Positions 37,795-47,669 of a stretch of 64,000 nt of DNA are shown piece after piece. Location: assembly GCF_022206305.1 (NCBI RefSeq), contig NZ_JAKOIW010000002.1:124001-188000 (forward strand), given 5' to 3'. A model generated the notes under the pieces. The model searched no databases. It saw only the letters and a program-made list of their open reading frames with translations, and was not told where the DNA came from. The stretch is from Gordonia sp. 'Campus'. GTDB lineage: Bacteria; Actinomycetota; Actinomycetes; Mycobacteriales; Mycobacteriaceae. The position numbers were made by a program, and so were the translations under genes. Within the stretch, counting starts at the first letter, position 1. Each line of letters begins with the position of its first letter.

Positions 37795-39212
37795 GGCGTG
37801 AGTGCGGGCACCGACGGCGCGTAGTCGCCCTGGACCGCCACCGTGGTCATCACCTCGACGAAACGGGCGACGTAGCGCCCGACCGACTCGCGTGCGATCT
37901 CGGTGTTGGGGTAGAGCAACGTGATCGAGGTGGTGTCGGAGAATCGGTTGACCCACATGTAGACCTCTTCACTACTGCCCCGGTTGCCGAACAGACACCC
38001 GTTGCCGGCTTCGAAGATCTCGACCCCCGGCAGCTTGCGGACGTCGATGTAGGAGACCATCGGGACCGACCAGCCGGATCGAACCGCGACCCCGTCGGAC
38101 GGCTCCACCAACTCGAGTACCCGGTGAAAAGAGATGTCGGTGAGCGCTTTTCCAGCGTCATAGCTGCGTGCGGCCTCCGGTGCCAGCGAACGGAACGTCG
38201 TCGACTCACCGATCGTCAGGGGTACCGGTATCAGGCTGGTGAACCAGCCCACCGATTTCATCTCCGCGGCGCCGGATCGCGTGCTCTTCGGTGTCATGCC
38301 GAAATACTCGGTCTGGCCGGTGAATTCGGCGAAGACGAGACCGGCGGCCGCCATGATGCCCCCGATCATGTTGGCGCCCACATCGCGGCAGACCTTCTCG
38401 AACGCCGCCGCGGAGGTCTCGTCGAACAGCGTGGCGTTGACGATCGCGCTACGCGTGTAGGTCTGTTCGCCGGTCCCCAAGGGGAGGGGGAAGTTCGGCA
38501 GGCGGCCACCGTTGGCCCGCACGAGATCGATCCAGCGCTCGACGCCAGGCGACTGCCGGGTCAGTCCACGGGACACGCCTCGTTCCCGCTCGCAATAGTC
38601 GAGATAGCTACCGGTCTGGGGCAGTTCGGCGCCGGCCCCGAAGGCCGCGTTCATGTAGAGCGTCAGCAGATCCACGCACGTGATCGCCTGTGAGATCCCG
38701 TCGGTGTTGAGATGGTCGGCTGCGGCGTACAGAGTGAAACCGCCGTCCCATTCGATGGCGCCGAAGGTGAAGCAGTCCCAGGAGAACGGTCCGGGAGTCT
38801 CCTCCTGCACATGGGATCGCAGTTGAATCGCGTCGCGGTCTCCGTGACGGACCGGCACGATCTCGACGACCTCCGGGGGCACGAGATGACGGTGCACGGT
38901 TCCGTCGTCCTCCATCGAGAACCACGACCGGAAGCTGTCGTGGCGGCGCACGAACTCGTTGACCGCGGTCGTCATCGCGTCGACGTCGAGAGGCGCCGAG
39001 ACGTCGAAGGCCATGAGGCACAGGCGGGCGAACCGAAAACCCGCGGACTCGTTGCGCCAGGCCACGCGCAGGTACTCCTCCTGCTGGTGCGACGGCGGCA
39101 CCGGGTGGACCGGGGCTCGTTCGGCTTCGGTCACCGAGGCGAGAGAGGCGACCCAGCTGGTCAGATGACCTGGGCGCGGGTCCCATTCCTCGATGAGGCC
39201 GAACTTCATCAT
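37791..39212 (-). CDS. PapA-like acyltransferase (condensation-domain fold)
   Basis: Polyketide-associated acyltransferases transfer fatty or polyketide acyl groups onto trehalose or diols to form mycobacterial surface lipids. The 473-residue protein has the catalytic HxxxD motif at His167-Asp171 (AADHLNTDGIS), RHDSFRSWFSMEDDG, and the second-subdomain features GMTPKSTR and KSVGWFTSLIPV, typical of PapA1/A2/A3-type proteins. No polyketide synthase is in the window, so the acyl donor is unknown. It starts at ATG 39212 with GAGGTAG upstream and is translationally coupled to the MFS gene. Confidence 0.85.
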   Translation of the reverse strand: MMKFGLIEEWDPRPGHLTSWVASLASVTEAERAPVHPVPPSHQQEEYLRVAWRNESAGFRFARLCLMAFDVSAPLDVDAMTTAVNEFVRRHDSFRSWFSMEDDGTVHRHLVPPEVVEIVPVRHGDRDAIQLRSHVQEETPGPFSWDCFTFGAIEWDGGFTLYAAADHLNTDGISQAITCVDLLTLYMNAAFGAGAELPQTGSYLDYCERERGVSRGLTRQSPGVERWIDLVRANGGRLPNFPLPLGTGEQTYTRSAIVNATLFDETSAAAFEKVCRDVGANMIGGIMAAAGLVFAEFTGQTEYFGMTPKSTRSGAAEMKSVGWFTSLIPVPLTIGESTTFRSLAPEAARSYDAGKALTDISFHRVLELVEPSDGVAVRSGWSVPMVSYIDVRKLPGVEIFEAGNGCLFGNRGSSEEVYMWVNRFSDTTSITLLYPNTEIARESVGRYVARFVEVMTTVAVQGDYAPSVPALTP

Positions 39213-39512
39213 CTATCTACCTCGATTCGCCTGCGACATGGCGGATTTGGTCGCCGCGCCGTCCTCGATGGGGGGATCGGCCGAATCCGGATGCGCCGAT
39301 CGGCACGGACCCTACCGCACAGTAGGTCCGGCAGTCGACGAAACGGTTGTTGTCAGAATTCGGTGACACGCGGTGCGCTCCAACAGGTCTGTGCCCGATC
39401 GTCTCCTCGGACCGATGGGACGTTTGACCCATGTGGACACCGCGGCATCGCATCCGGCAGACTGCCGGGGTTCCGGTGTGACGGCGGTCGCATCCTGTCG
39501 AAAGCGGAGGGT
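39213..39512. other. 300-base divergent control region of the envelope cassette
   Basis: No gene is visible. The region drives the PapA-like gene leftward and the mycolyltransferase gene rightward. It holds a bulged hairpin (39306-39330, CGGACCCTAC paired with GTAGGTCCG) and an ATGGG-n8-CCCAT inverted repeat (39415-39432) that overlaps a TTGACC sequence. These could be regulator sites. No recognised operator consensus was found. Confidence 0.4.
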
Positions 39513-40577
39513 ATGGACGAGCAGTCTCGCAACGGGACCCCGGCGGTGCACGGACGTGTCGAGCCGGCCCCGAGGGCCACGGCCGCACTGGCGGGCGTGC
39601 TCTCGCTGATGGCCGTGCTCTCGCTGGTGGCCGGCGGACTGGCACTCGCGGGCCCGGCTGCGGCCGCGCCTGCGCCCGTACGGATCGTGGGGGAGACGGT
39701 CCGTCCCGGTGGAGAGCTCGAACTCACCGTGCGATCGGCGGCCATGCGGCGGGCGGTCGAGGTGAAGGTGTGGCCGAGTCGCAGCGGACGACCTGCACCG
39801 GTCCTCTACCTTCTCAACGGCGCGGCCGGCGGGGTGGGAGGCAGCAGCTGGTTCGACCAGACCGACGTGCGTACCTTCTTCGCCGACGAGAACGTCACCG
39901 TCGTGGTGCCGATGGGTGGTGCGGCGAGCTACTTCACGGACTGGCAGCGGCCCGACCCGGTGCTGGGTGTGCAGAAGTGGGCCACGTTCCTGACCGGCGA
40001 ACTGCCCGACGTGATCGACGCGCGTTTCGCGGGCACCGGGCGCAACGCCGTCGCGGGGATCTCGATGGCCGGCACGTCGGTGTTCCAACTCGCGCTGCAC
40101 GCACCGTCGCTCTATCAGGCGCTGGGATCGTTCAGCGGGTGCGCGCAGACGAGCGATCCGCTCGGACAGGCCGTGGTCCGCATGGTGGTCGAGGGCCGAG
40201 GCAGGGCGAACACGCTGAACATGTGGGGGCCGCCGACCGATCCCGCGTGGCGTGCCAACGATCCCTACGTCCATGCCGAGCGCCTCCGCGGCAAGTCGAT
40301 CTATGTCTCCAACGGCTCCGGACTGCCGGGCCGTTACGACACGATCGAGGGCCCCGGCATCGACGGCAACGGGTCCAAACTGGTCGAACAGCTCGCCGTC
40401 GGCGCCGTGATCGAGACCGCCACCGCCCGGTGCACGCAGAACCTGCAGCGCCGCATGCGGGAGATCGGCGTACCGGCGACCTTCCACCTGTACGAGGGTG
40501 GCACGCATTCGTGGCCGTATTGGCAGGACGAACTGCACCGCGCGTGGCCGCAGTTCCGGACCGTCCTCGGACTCTGA
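39513..40577 (+). CDS. secreted mycolyltransferase / antigen 85-like esterase
   Basis: Antigen-85 proteins transfer mycolic acids between trehalose mycolates and arabinogalactan outside the membrane. The 354-residue protein has a signal peptide (hydrophobic to about residue 48, cleavage near AAA-AP at 52), an alpha/beta-hydrolase core (PVLYLLNGAAGG, VVPMGGAASYFTDW), the nucleophile Ser184 in GISMAGTSVFQLA, NDPYVHAERLRG and the late histidine in GGTHSWPYWQDEL. GCGGAGGG precedes ATG 39513. It diverges from the PapA-MFS pair, so all three probably serve envelope glycolipid assembly. Confidence 0.9.
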   Translation: MDEQSRNGTPAVHGRVEPAPRATAALAGVLSLMAVLSLVAGGLALAGPAAAAPAPVRIVGETVRPGGELELTVRSAAMRRAVEVKVWPSRSGRPAPVLYLLNGAAGGVGGSSWFDQTDVRTFFADENVTVVVPMGGAASYFTDWQRPDPVLGVQKWATFLTGELPDVIDARFAGTGRNAVAGISMAGTSVFQLALHAPSLYQALGSFSGCAQTSDPLGQAVVRMVVEGRGRANTLNMWGPPTDPAWRANDPYVHAERLRGKSIYVSNGSGLPGRYDTIEGPGIDGNGSKLVEQLAVGAVIETATARCTQNLQRRMREIGVPATFHLYEGGTHSWPYWQDELHRAWPQFRTVLGL

Positions 40578-40701
40578 GGCGCGGGCGCCCCGGGACGGGC
40601 GTCGCGTTCGCCATGACCGGATGCCGTGACGTGACGTGTGTCGCGAGTTGGATCGGGTGAAGACGTACGATAGTTCACCGAACCGACGAGTGAGGAAGCC
40701 G

Positions 40702-41487
40702 ATGAGTGAAGCGCCCGACGCCACGCAGTCCGATTCCACCCCTTCCGGCCATGAGCCGACGACCGCGGACGGGGTGCGCCGGGACGGATTCCACCGGGTC
40801 CTGCTGAAGCTGGGCGGTGAGATGTTCGGCGGTGGCGAGGTGGGTCTCGACCCCGACGTCGTCGGGACCGTCGCCGACCAGATCGCCGACGTCGTCAACT
40901 CCGGGGTTCAGGTGGCCGTGGTGATCGGTGGCGGCAACTTCTTCCGCGGCGCGGAGTTGCAGCAGCGTGGTCTGGACCGGGCCCGCTCGGACTACATGGG
41001 CATGCTCGGTACGGTCATGAATTGCCTTGCGTTGCAAGATTTCCTGGAGAAGCGCGGGATCTCCACCCGTGTGCAGACCGCCATCACGATGGGGCAGGTC
41101 GCCGAGCCGTACCTTCCGCTCCGAGCCCAGCGCCACCTCGAGAAGGGGCGCGTGGTGATCTTCGGTGCCGGAATGGGTATGCCGTACTTCTCGACCGACA
41201 CGACGGCCGCGCAGCGGGCGCTGGAGATCAAGGCGGAGGTGGTGCTGATGGCGAAGGCCGTCGACGGCGTGTACGACGCCGACCCGCGCATCGACCCCGA
41301 GGCCACACTCTTCACCGAGATCACCCACCGCGAGGTGCTCGACAAGGAGCTCAAGGTCGCCGACGCGACCGCCTTCAGTCTGTGTATGGACAACAAGATG
41401 CCGATCTTGGTGTTCAATTTGCTCCAGCAGGGCAACATCGCCCGTGCGGTCGCGGGGGACCGGATCGGCACCCTGGTCAGCACCTGA
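40702..41487 (+). CDS. pyrH: UMP kinase
   Basis: UMP kinase makes UDP for RNA, DNA and sugar-nucleotide synthesis. The 261-residue protein has [54 protein letters not shown] and [13 protein letters not shown], all family motifs. An N-terminal tail of about 35 residues precedes the core. GAGGAAG precedes ATG 40702. A TACGAT at 40666-40671 may be its -10. frr follows after a tandem repeat. Confidence 0.96.
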   Translation: MSEAPDATQSDSTPSGHEPTTADGVRRDGFHRVLLKLGGEMFGGGEVGLDPDVVGTVADQIADVVNSGVQVAVVIGGGNFFRGAELQQRGLDRARSDYMGMLGTVMNCLALQDFLEKRGISTRVQTAITMGQVAEPYLPLRAQRHLEKGRVVIFGAGMGMPYFSTDTTAAQRALEIKAEVVLMAKAVDGVYDADPRIDPEATLFTEITHREVLDKELKVADATAFSLCMDNKMPILVFNLLQQGNIARAVAGDRIGTLVST

Positions 41488-41510
41488 CCATCACCCGAGC
41501 CGGACCCGGT

Positions 41511-41557
41511 CCCGACGAGAACCGAGCCCGACGAGAACCGAGCCCGACGAGAAACCG
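41511..41557 (+). repeat. 16-base tandem repeat between pyrH and frr
   Basis: CCCGACGAGAACCGAG occurs twice exactly (41511-41526 and 41527-41542). A third, partial copy (from 41543) diverges after about 12 bases. It fills most of the 91-base gap, so copy-number change would alter pyrH-frr spacing. Confidence 0.8.
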
Positions 41558-41578
41558 ACGAACGGAACAAGGACGAAG

Positions 41579-42136
41579 ATGATCGACGACGCGCTGCTCG
41601 ATGCCGAGGAGAAGATGGAGAAGGCGGTGAACGTCGCCAAGGAGGACATGGGCTCGATCCGCACCGGACGCGCGAACCCGTCGATGTTCAACAAGGTGAA
41701 CATCGAGTACTACGGTGCGCTGACGCCGGTGACCCAGGTGGCGAGCATCAACACACCCGAGCCGCGTCTCGTCGTGATCAAGCCGTACGAGGCGTCGACC
41801 CTGCGTGACATCGAGACCGCGATCCGCAACTCGGACCTCGGGGTCAACCCCACCAACGACGGCACCATCATCCGGGTGGCCATCCCGCAGCTGACCGAGG
41901 AGCGCCGCCGCAGCCTGGTCAAGCAGGCCAAGGGCAAGGGTGAGGACGCCAAGGTCTCGATCCGCAACGTGCGGCGCAAGGCCGCCGACGAGTTGAAGCG
42001 GATCCAGAAGGACGGCGAGGCCGGCGAGGACGAGGTGTCGCGCGCCGAAAAGGAACTGGACAAGACCACGGCGGCGTATGTGCAGCAGGTCGACGAGATC
42101 GTGAAGCACAAAGAAGACGAATTGCTCGAGGTGTGA
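41579..42136 (+). CDS. frr: ribosome recycling factor
   Basis: RRF splits post-termination ribosomes with EF-G. The 185-residue protein has the three-helix-bundle pattern with [26 protein letters not shown], the beta domain [21 protein letters not shown], and [42 protein letters not shown] precedes ATG 41579. It overlaps cdsA by four bases, the standard pyrH-frr-cdsA order. Confidence 0.97.
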   Translation: MIDDALLDAEEKMEKAVNVAKEDMGSIRTGRANPSMFNKVNIEYYGALTPVTQVASINTPEPRLVVIKPYEASTLRDIETAIRNSDLGVNPTNDGTIIRVAIPQLTEERRRSLVKQAKGKGEDAKVSIRNVRRKAADELKRIQKDGEAGEDEVSRAEKELDKTTAAYVQQVDEIVKHKEDELLEV

Positions 42137-43029
42137 GCGAGGTTCCGCGACAAGGCGGTGACGGGCCGGCGTCTCAGACGCCGGGCCCCGAGAAGTCGCC
42201 CCCCGAGAAGAAGTCCCGCGCGGGTCGCGATCTGCCCGCGGCGATAGCGGTCGGTGGCACGTTGGGCGTGAGCATCATCGCCATCCTGCTCTTCGCCCCG
42301 AAGCTCTGGTACGTCCTCGTGTCGGTCGCCTTCGCGATCGCCACCTGGGAGGTCGCCAAGCGGCTGCGCACCGGGGGGTACGACATCGCGCTGTGGCCCC
42401 TGCTCATCGGGGGCCAGGCGATCATCTGGGTGAGCTGGCCGTGGGGTCCGACCGGTGTGCTCGTCGCGTTCGCGGCGACGGTCCTCGTCTCGATGGTGTG
42501 GAAGCTGTTGGGGCAGGGCATCAATCACGCGCCGGTGAACTATCTGCGCGATCTCGCCGTCACCGTGCTGGTGCTCGCATGGTTGCCGTTGCTGGCGTCG
42601 TTCGGTGCTCACCTGGTGGTGCAGGACGACGGGGCCGCGCGAGTGGCGACCCTGATGGTCGTCGTCGTGTGTTCCGACGTCGGCGGTTATGTCGCCGGGG
42701 TCCTCTTCGGCAAACATCCGATGGCGCCGGCGATCAGTCCGAAGAAGTCCTGGGAAGGCATGGTCGGATCGTTGCTGCTGGGCAGCGTCGGATCGGTCTG
42801 CTGCATCGTCTTCCTGATCGGCAGTCACTGGTGGATCGGCATGATCCTCGGTCCCGCACTGGTCGTCTGCGCGACTCTCGGCGACCTCGTGGAGTCGCAG
42901 GTCAAGCGCGACCTGGGGATCAAGGACATGGGGACGCTGCTGCCCGGGCACGGCGGCATCATGGATCGGCTCGACAGCCTCCTGCCGTCGGCCTTCGTCG
43001 TGTGGGCAGTCCTGACCGCGCTCCTGTGA
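42133..43029 (+). CDS. cdsA: phosphatidate cytidylyltransferase
   Basis: CdsA makes CDP-diacylglycerol for phospholipid synthesis, including phosphatidylinositol. The 298-residue membrane protein has about eight hydrophobic helices after a Lys/Pro-rich cytosolic tail and ends with the family signature [25 protein letters not shown], preceded by [19 protein letters not shown]. The GTG start overlaps the frr stop. Confidence 0.96.
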   Translation: MSEVPRQGGDGPASQTPGPEKSPPEKKSRAGRDLPAAIAVGGTLGVSIIAILLFAPKLWYVLVSVAFAIATWEVAKRLRTGGYDIALWPLLIGGQAIIWVSWPWGPTGVLVAFAATVLVSMVWKLLGQGINHAPVNYLRDLAVTVLVLAWLPLLASFGAHLVVQDDGAARVATLMVVVVCSDVGGYVAGVLFGKHPMAPAISPKKSWEGMVGSLLLGSVGSVCCIVFLIGSHWWIGMILGPALVVCATLGDLVESQVKRDLGIKDMGTLLPGHGGIMDRLDSLLPSAFVVWAVLTALL

Positions 43030-43077
43030 CCGATGGTCGGAGCCGACGTACTGGCCTACGACTCGTGACTTCCAGAT

Positions 43078-43497
43078 CTACTTGGCGGCCTTCTTCAATG
43101 CGCGTCGCAGCTGCATCATGCGGAGCCCGCCGACGAGTGCGACGATCAGCGCGCCCGCGATCGCGGCGATCAGCAGGCTCACCCCGAGCGGCAGGTTGAC
43201 CTCCCAGAAGAGGAGCTCGATCGTCTGGCTGGTCAGGTTCTGCACGATGAAGACCAGCAACAGGATCAGAATGATCGCGCCGATGACGACGCCGAACCAT
43301 GTCGCTCGCGTACGCGTGTGCTCGACGTCCCGCACCGTGCGCCTGAGCCGATCGCGATGGTCGTCGGGGCCGGGGGCGTCCGCGGGTTGGCCCTGCTCGG
43401 GATAGGTGTGGTCGGTGGCCGGTACCGGTGAACCCGCGGTCTGTTCGCCCCACGCGGGTACCGGGCCCGTGCTCCGCCTGTCCTCGGGTGTCGTCAT
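43078..43497 (-). CDS. LapA-domain (DUF1049) membrane protein
   Basis: The 139-residue protein has a disordered Pro/Asp-rich N-terminal half, then [22 protein letters not shown] and a second hydrophobic helix ([23 protein letters not shown]), ending in a basic [10 protein letters not shown]. This is the LapA-like layout: [19 protein letters not shown] is the loop typical of the family. Related proteins assist lipopolysaccharide assembly elsewhere. The role in actinobacteria is unknown. It is divergent from rlmN with overlapping promoter regions. CATGAT on the minus strand lies 12 bases before its ATG. Confidence 0.82.
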   Translation of the reverse strand: MTTPEDRRSTGPVPAWGEQTAGSPVPATDHTYPEQGQPADAPGPDDHRDRLRRTVRDVEHTRTRATWFGVVIGAIILILLLVFIVQNLTSQTIELLFWEVNLPLGVSLLIAAIAGALIVALVGGLRMMQLRRALKKAAK

Positions 43498-43527
43498 CGC
43501 TTCATCATGACATGCGACAATGGCCTG

Positions 43528-44634
43528 ATGACCTCATTGCCACTTGTGTTCGACGCGCCCAAACGCGGGCGTCCGCCGACACACTTCGCCGATCTCGACG
43601 CCGCAGGTCGCGTCGCGACGCTGGCGGAGCTGGGGCTGCCGAGGTTCCGTGCCGATCAGCTGGCCCGGCAGTACTACGCCCGGCTCAACGGGGACGTCGA
43701 CGAGATGACGGACCTGCCCGCCGGTGCCCGCGACGCGGTGCGCGAACGCCTGTTTCCGCAACTGCTCACCCCCGTGCGGCACATCTCGTGCGACGACGAC
43801 TCGACCCGGAAGACGCTCTGGCGCCTGCACGACGGCACTCTTCTCGAGAGTGTCCTGATGCGCTACACCGAGCGCAACACGCTCTGCATTTCCAGCCAGG
43901 CAGGATGCGGGATGGCGTGCCCGTTCTGTGCCACCGGCCAGGGTGGCCTCGACCGCAATCTGTCCACCGCCGAGATCGTCGATCAGGTCCGTGCCGCGGC
44001 GCGCGCCCTGCGTGACGGCGAGCTGGGGGAGCCCGGTCGGCTGTCGAACGTCGTGTTCATGGGGATGGGCGAACCGCTCGCCAACTACAAGCGGGTCGTG
44101 AGCGCGGTCCGGCAGATCACCTCGCCGGCACCCGAGGGGTTGGGGATCTCGGCGCGGTCGGTGACGGTCTCGACCGTGGGCCTCGCCCCGTCGATCCGCC
44201 GCCTCGCGGACGAGGGCCTGTCGGTGACGCTCGCCGTGTCACTGCACACGCCCGACGACGAACTGCGCGACACTCTCGTCCCGGTGAACAACCGCTGGTC
44301 GGTCGACGAGGTTCTCGAGGCCGCCCGCTACTACGCCGACACCACCGGCCGCCGAGTGTCGATCGAGTACGCGCTCATCCGGGATGTGAACGATCAGCCG
44401 TGGCGCGCGGACCTGCTGGGGCAGAAGCTGCACCGGGCGCTCGGCTCACTGGTACACGTCAACCTCATCCCGCTGAACCCGACGCCGGGGTCGGAATGGG
44501 ACGCCAGTCCCAAACCGGTCGAGCGCGAGTTCGTGCGTCGTGTACGCGAGCAGGGCGTTTCGTGCACTGTCCGCGACACCCGCGGGCAGGAGATCGCCGC
44601 CGCGTGCGGACAGCTGGCGGCCGAAGAACGCTGA
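43528..44634 (+). CDS. rlmN: 23S rRNA A2503 / tRNA A37 C2-methyltransferase RlmN
   Basis: RlmN is a radical-SAM methyltransferase acting on 23S rRNA A2503 and certain tRNAs. The 368-residue protein has the 4Fe-4S motif [15 protein letters not shown], the [18 protein letters not shown] lead-in, [13 protein letters not shown], and the C-terminal cysteine region [19 protein letters not shown] holding the methyl-carrying cysteine. I chose ATG 43528 because homologues start at this residue. GACAAT at 43516-43521 lies 12 bases upstream, implying a leaderless mRNA. Confidence 0.96.
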   Translation: MTSLPLVFDAPKRGRPPTHFADLDAAGRVATLAELGLPRFRADQLARQYYARLNGDVDEMTDLPAGARDAVRERLFPQLLTPVRHISCDDDSTRKTLWRLHDGTLLESVLMRYTERNTLCISSQAGCGMACPFCATGQGGLDRNLSTAEIVDQVRAAARALRDGELGEPGRLSNVVFMGMGEPLANYKRVVSAVRQITSPAPEGLGISARSVTVSTVGLAPSIRRLADEGLSVTLAVSLHTPDDELRDTLVPVNNRWSVDEVLEAARYYADTTGRRVSIEYALIRDVNDQPWRADLLGQKLHRALGSLVHVNLIPLNPTPGSEWDASPKPVEREFVRRVREQGVSCTVRDTRGQEIAAACGQLAAEER

Positions 44635-44664
44635 ACGGTCCGGCGAGACCCGGGCAGACGAGAA

Positions 44665-44692
44665 AACGCCGAGCGGATCACCGCTCGGCGTT
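44665..44692. terminator. bidirectional terminator between rlmN and the DUF2631 gene
   Basis: A perfect 12-base stem (AACGCCGAGCGG and CCGCTCGGCGTT) with loop ATCA lies between the converging genes. On the minus strand it is followed directly by TTTTCTCG, so it is a proper intrinsic terminator for the DUF2631 gene. On the plus strand it lacks a T-run but should also stop rlmN transcription. Confidence 0.85.
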
Positions 44693-44720
44693 CGTCGTTC
44701 CAGAGGACGGAAATGGCCGG

Positions 44721-45023
44721 TCAGGACCACTTTCCGCGGTTCATCCACCAGCCGCGCACGCAGAGGACCAGCACCGCGACGGCGAAGCCGATCAGGTAGA
44801 GGTCCTCGATGTGGCCGGTGTGGTTGCCGATGATCATCAGCACGAGGAACACCGCGAAGAACACCGCAGCGCCGTAGAAGGTCTTGGTCGCGGCGCCGTG
44901 CCAGCCGAACCGCGCCGACGGTGCATCGGCGGGCTCACGGCGCCAGCCGGTGTCGACGATCTCGGCGTGGCCCCCAGCGCCGTGCCCCACAGTGTGCTCA
45001 ACATCGGTGCTTGCCACAGCCAC
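44721..45023 (-). CDS. DUF2631 small membrane protein
   Basis: The 100-residue protein has a His/Gly-rich N-terminus, then two membrane helices (FYGAAVFFAVFLVLMIIG and DLYLIGFAVAVLVLCVRGWW) and a short basic end (MNRGKWS). DUF2631 is an actinobacterial family of unknown function that typically sits next to dxr, as here. The start may be GTG 45023 or GTG 45017. GAGGAG lies close upstream and spaces better with the second. Confidence 0.82.
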   Translation of the reverse strand: MAVASTDVEHTVGHGAGGHAEIVDTGWRREPADAPSARFGWHGAATKTFYGAAVFFAVFLVLMIIGNHTGHIEDLYLIGFAVAVLVLCVRGWWMNRGKWS

Positions 45024-45139
45024 TCCTCACAGCGCGGACGTCAGATCTCTGACGATCGGTAGTAGTTCCGGATCAGCATAGCGGTATGCCGGTGGCGGCG
45101 GTCGGTCCGGTGTGCGGCGGCATGGTCCAGAATGGACGG

Positions 45140-46324
45140 GTGCCCACTCGCGTGCTGATCCTCGGCTCCACCGGTTCCATCGGCGTCCAAGCGCTCGAGG
45201 TGATCGCCGAGCACCCCGATCGATTCGAGGTCGTCGGCCTCGGTGCCGGCGGGGCGAATCTCGATCTCCTCGCCCGGCAGGCCGCCGCGTTCGGTGTCCC
45301 GGCGTCCCGGCTCGGGGTCGCCGACGCGGGGAGAGCACGCGAACTCGCCGACCGTCTCGGTGGGGGAGCCGACGCGGTCCTCGGCGGCCCGGAGGCGATG
45401 AGCGATCTGATCGATGCGGTCGCCGCGGACACCGGGGTCGACGTCGTGCTCAACGCGGTCGTCGGATCGATCGGCCTCGCCCCGAGTCTGGCCGCGCTCC
45501 GATCGGGTGCCCGCCTGGCCCTGGCGAACAAGGAGTCCCTCGTGGCGGGTGGCTCGCTCGTGCTCGAGGCCGCCGCGCCCGGTCAGATCGTCCCGGTGGA
45601 TTCCGAGCACTCGGCGATCGCGCAGTGCCTGCGCGCCGGGACCACCGCGGAGGTCGAGCGACTCGTGCTCACCGCCTCCGGCGGACCGTTCCGCGGCTGG
45701 ACGCGTGAGCAGCTGCAGGACGTCACCCCGGAGCAGGCCGGGCATCACCCGACCTGGTCGATGGGGCCGATGATCACCCTCAACTCGGCGACCCTGGTCA
45801 ACAAGGCGCTGGAGGTCATCGAGGCCCACCTGCTGTTCGACGTCGACTACGACCACATCGACGTCACGGTGCACCCGCAGTCGATCGTGCACTCGATGGT
45901 GACCTTCGTCGACGGCGCGACGATCGCCAAGGCGTCGCCTCCCTCGATGAAGCTGCCCATCGCCCTGGCGCTCGGGTGGCCCGACCGGGTGCCCGGGTCG
46001 TCCTCGGCCTGCGACTTCTCGACGGCGTCGGCCTGGACCTTCGAGCCCGTGGACGACGCGGTGTTCCCGGCCATCGAACTCGCCCGTTCCGCCGGCCGGG
46101 CCGGCGGCAGCCTCACCGCGGTCTACAACGCCGCCAACGAGGCCGCGGCCGCCGGTTTCTTCGCAGGTGCGATCCGTTTCCCGCGCATCGTCGAGATCGT
46201 CGGTGACGTGCTCGGCGAGGCGGATCAGTGGCATCAGAAGCCAGGTACTGTGGAAGAGGTCTTCGCCGCCGATCGGTGGGCCCGGGATCGTGCCGCCCAG
46301 CTCGTGGCAGTCGCATCCCCGTGA
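45140..46324 (+). CDS. dxr: 1-deoxy-D-xylulose 5-phosphate reductoisomerase
   Basis: Dxr (IspC) converts DXP to MEP, the committed step of non-mevalonate isoprenoid synthesis and the fosmidomycin target. The 394-residue protein has the NADPH loop [41 protein letters not shown], the flexible lid [40 protein letters not shown] and [11 protein letters not shown] chose GTG 45140, which fits homologues. CAGAAT at 45128-45133 lies 12 bases before it. rip1 and ispG follow in order, as in M. tuberculosis. Confidence 0.96.
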   Translation: MPTRVLILGSTGSIGVQALEVIAEHPDRFEVVGLGAGGANLDLLARQAAAFGVPASRLGVADAGRARELADRLGGGADAVLGGPEAMSDLIDAVAADTGVDVVLNAVVGSIGLAPSLAALRSGARLALANKESLVAGGSLVLEAAAPGQIVPVDSEHSAIAQCLRAGTTAEVERLVLTASGGPFRGWTREQLQDVTPEQAGHHPTWSMGPMITLNSATLVNKALEVIEAHLLFDVDYDHIDVTVHPQSIVHSMVTFVDGATIAKASPPSMKLPIALALGWPDRVPGSSSACDFSTASAWTFEPVDDAVFPAIELARSAGRAGGSLTAVYNAANEAAAAGFFAGAIRFPRIVEIVGDVLGEADQWHQKPGTVEEVFAADRWARDRAAQLVAVASP

Positions 46325-46342
46325 TCCGGATGGAGTAGGTAC

Positions 46343-47569
46343 GTGAGTTTCGCGATCGGTGTCACGCTGTTTGCGTTGGCGCTGTTGCTGTCGGTCGCCT
46401 GGCATGAGTGCGGTCACATGTGGGCCGCGCAGGCAACGGGCATGAAGGTCCGGCGGTACTTCGTCGGCTTCGGTCCCACCATCTGGTCCACCCGGCGCGG
46501 GGAGACCGAGTACGGCATCAAGGCCCTGCCGCTCGGCGGCTTCTGTGACATCGCCGGGATGACGCCCCACGAAGAACTCGCCTGGGACGAGCGCGAGCGG
46601 GCCATGTACAAGCAGAAGGCCTGGAAGCGGCTCGTCGTCCTGTTCGCCGGCCCGGCCCAGAACTTCCTCCTCGGCTTCGTCCTGATCATCATCGTCGGAC
46701 TGACCTTCGGGCTGCCCAACCTCAACCCGGGGCCCACCCCGGCCACGGTGGGCAAGACCCAGTGCGTCTCGTCGACCATCACGATCGCCGGCAGCGACCA
46801 GACGAACTCGCCCTGCTCCGGGTCCGGTCCCGCGGGTGCCGCCGGGCTCCTTCCCGGCGATGACATCGTCGCGATCAATGGCCAGCCGGTCGACCAGGCG
46901 TCGGACCTGACCCCGGTGATCCGTGAGTCCACCGGTCCGGTCGCGCTGACCGTCGAACGTGACGGACAACGACTCGACCTGTCGATGACACCGGAACCGG
47001 TCACCGTCACCGCCACGAAGGCCGACGGGACCACCGAGACCCAGACCTACAACATGGTGGGCATCGCCTACGACCTCCCGCCGGGAATCATCCACTACAG
47101 CGGTTTCGCGATCATCCCGGGCGCGATCGGCTTCACCGGCGATCTCGCAGTCGAGACGTGGAACGCCCTGCTGTCCCTGCCGTCGAAGGTCGGTGCCCTG
47201 TGGACCGCTGTGACCGGCGGCGAGCGCGCCCTCGACACCCCGGTGAGCGTCTACGGCGCCTCCGTGCTCGGCGGGCAGGCCGTCGAACGCGGCCTGTGGG
47301 ATCTGTTCTGGATGCTGCTGATCAGCATCAACTTCTTCCTCGGCCTGTTCAACCTGATCCCGCTCCTACCGCTCGACGGCGGCCACATGGCGATCGTCGG
47401 GTACGAGAAGGCCCGTGACACCGTCCGGCGCTGGTTCGGCCGTGCGCCCGGTGGTGCCGTCGACTACTACAAGTTGCTCCCGATCACCTACGCCGCCGTG
47501 GTGGTGATGGCCGGCTTCATGGTGCTCACACTCACCGCCGACATCGTCAACCCGATCAACCCCTGGTGA
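46343..47569 (+). CDS. rip1: site-2 membrane metalloprotease Rip1
   Basis: Rip1 cleaves anti-sigma factors within the membrane. The 408-residue protein has the zinc motif HECGH in the first helix (residues about 21-25, HExxH type), [28 protein letters not shown], and a PDZ domain (about 160-220, [15 protein letters not shown]). The C-terminal metal site is [15 protein letters not shown], with its zinc-binding aspartate. Cysteines in the periplasmic region (CVSS and NSPCSG) may form a disulfide. It is between dxr and ispG. Confidence 0.95.
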   Translation: MSFAIGVTLFALALLLSVAWHECGHMWAAQATGMKVRRYFVGFGPTIWSTRRGETEYGIKALPLGGFCDIAGMTPHEELAWDERERAMYKQKAWKRLVVLFAGPAQNFLLGFVLIIIVGLTFGLPNLNPGPTPATVGKTQCVSSTITIAGSDQTNSPCSGSGPAGAAGLLPGDDIVAINGQPVDQASDLTPVIRESTGPVALTVERDGQRLDLSMTPEPVTVTATKADGTTETQTYNMVGIAYDLPPGIIHYSGFAIIPGAIGFTGDLAVETWNALLSLPSKVGALWTAVTGGERALDTPVSVYGASVLGGQAVERGLWDLFWMLLISINFFLGLFNLIPLLPLDGGHMAIVGYEKARDTVRRWFGRAPGGAVDYYKLLPITYAAVVVMAGFMVLTLTADIVNPINPW

Positions 47570-47669
47570 ACACATCCGGGGTCAGCCCTCACAACGAACA
47601 CCGTCTGAGTTCACCGACTCACACGGACACGACTCACACCAACACTCCCGATCCTCAGAGGTGAACGAG

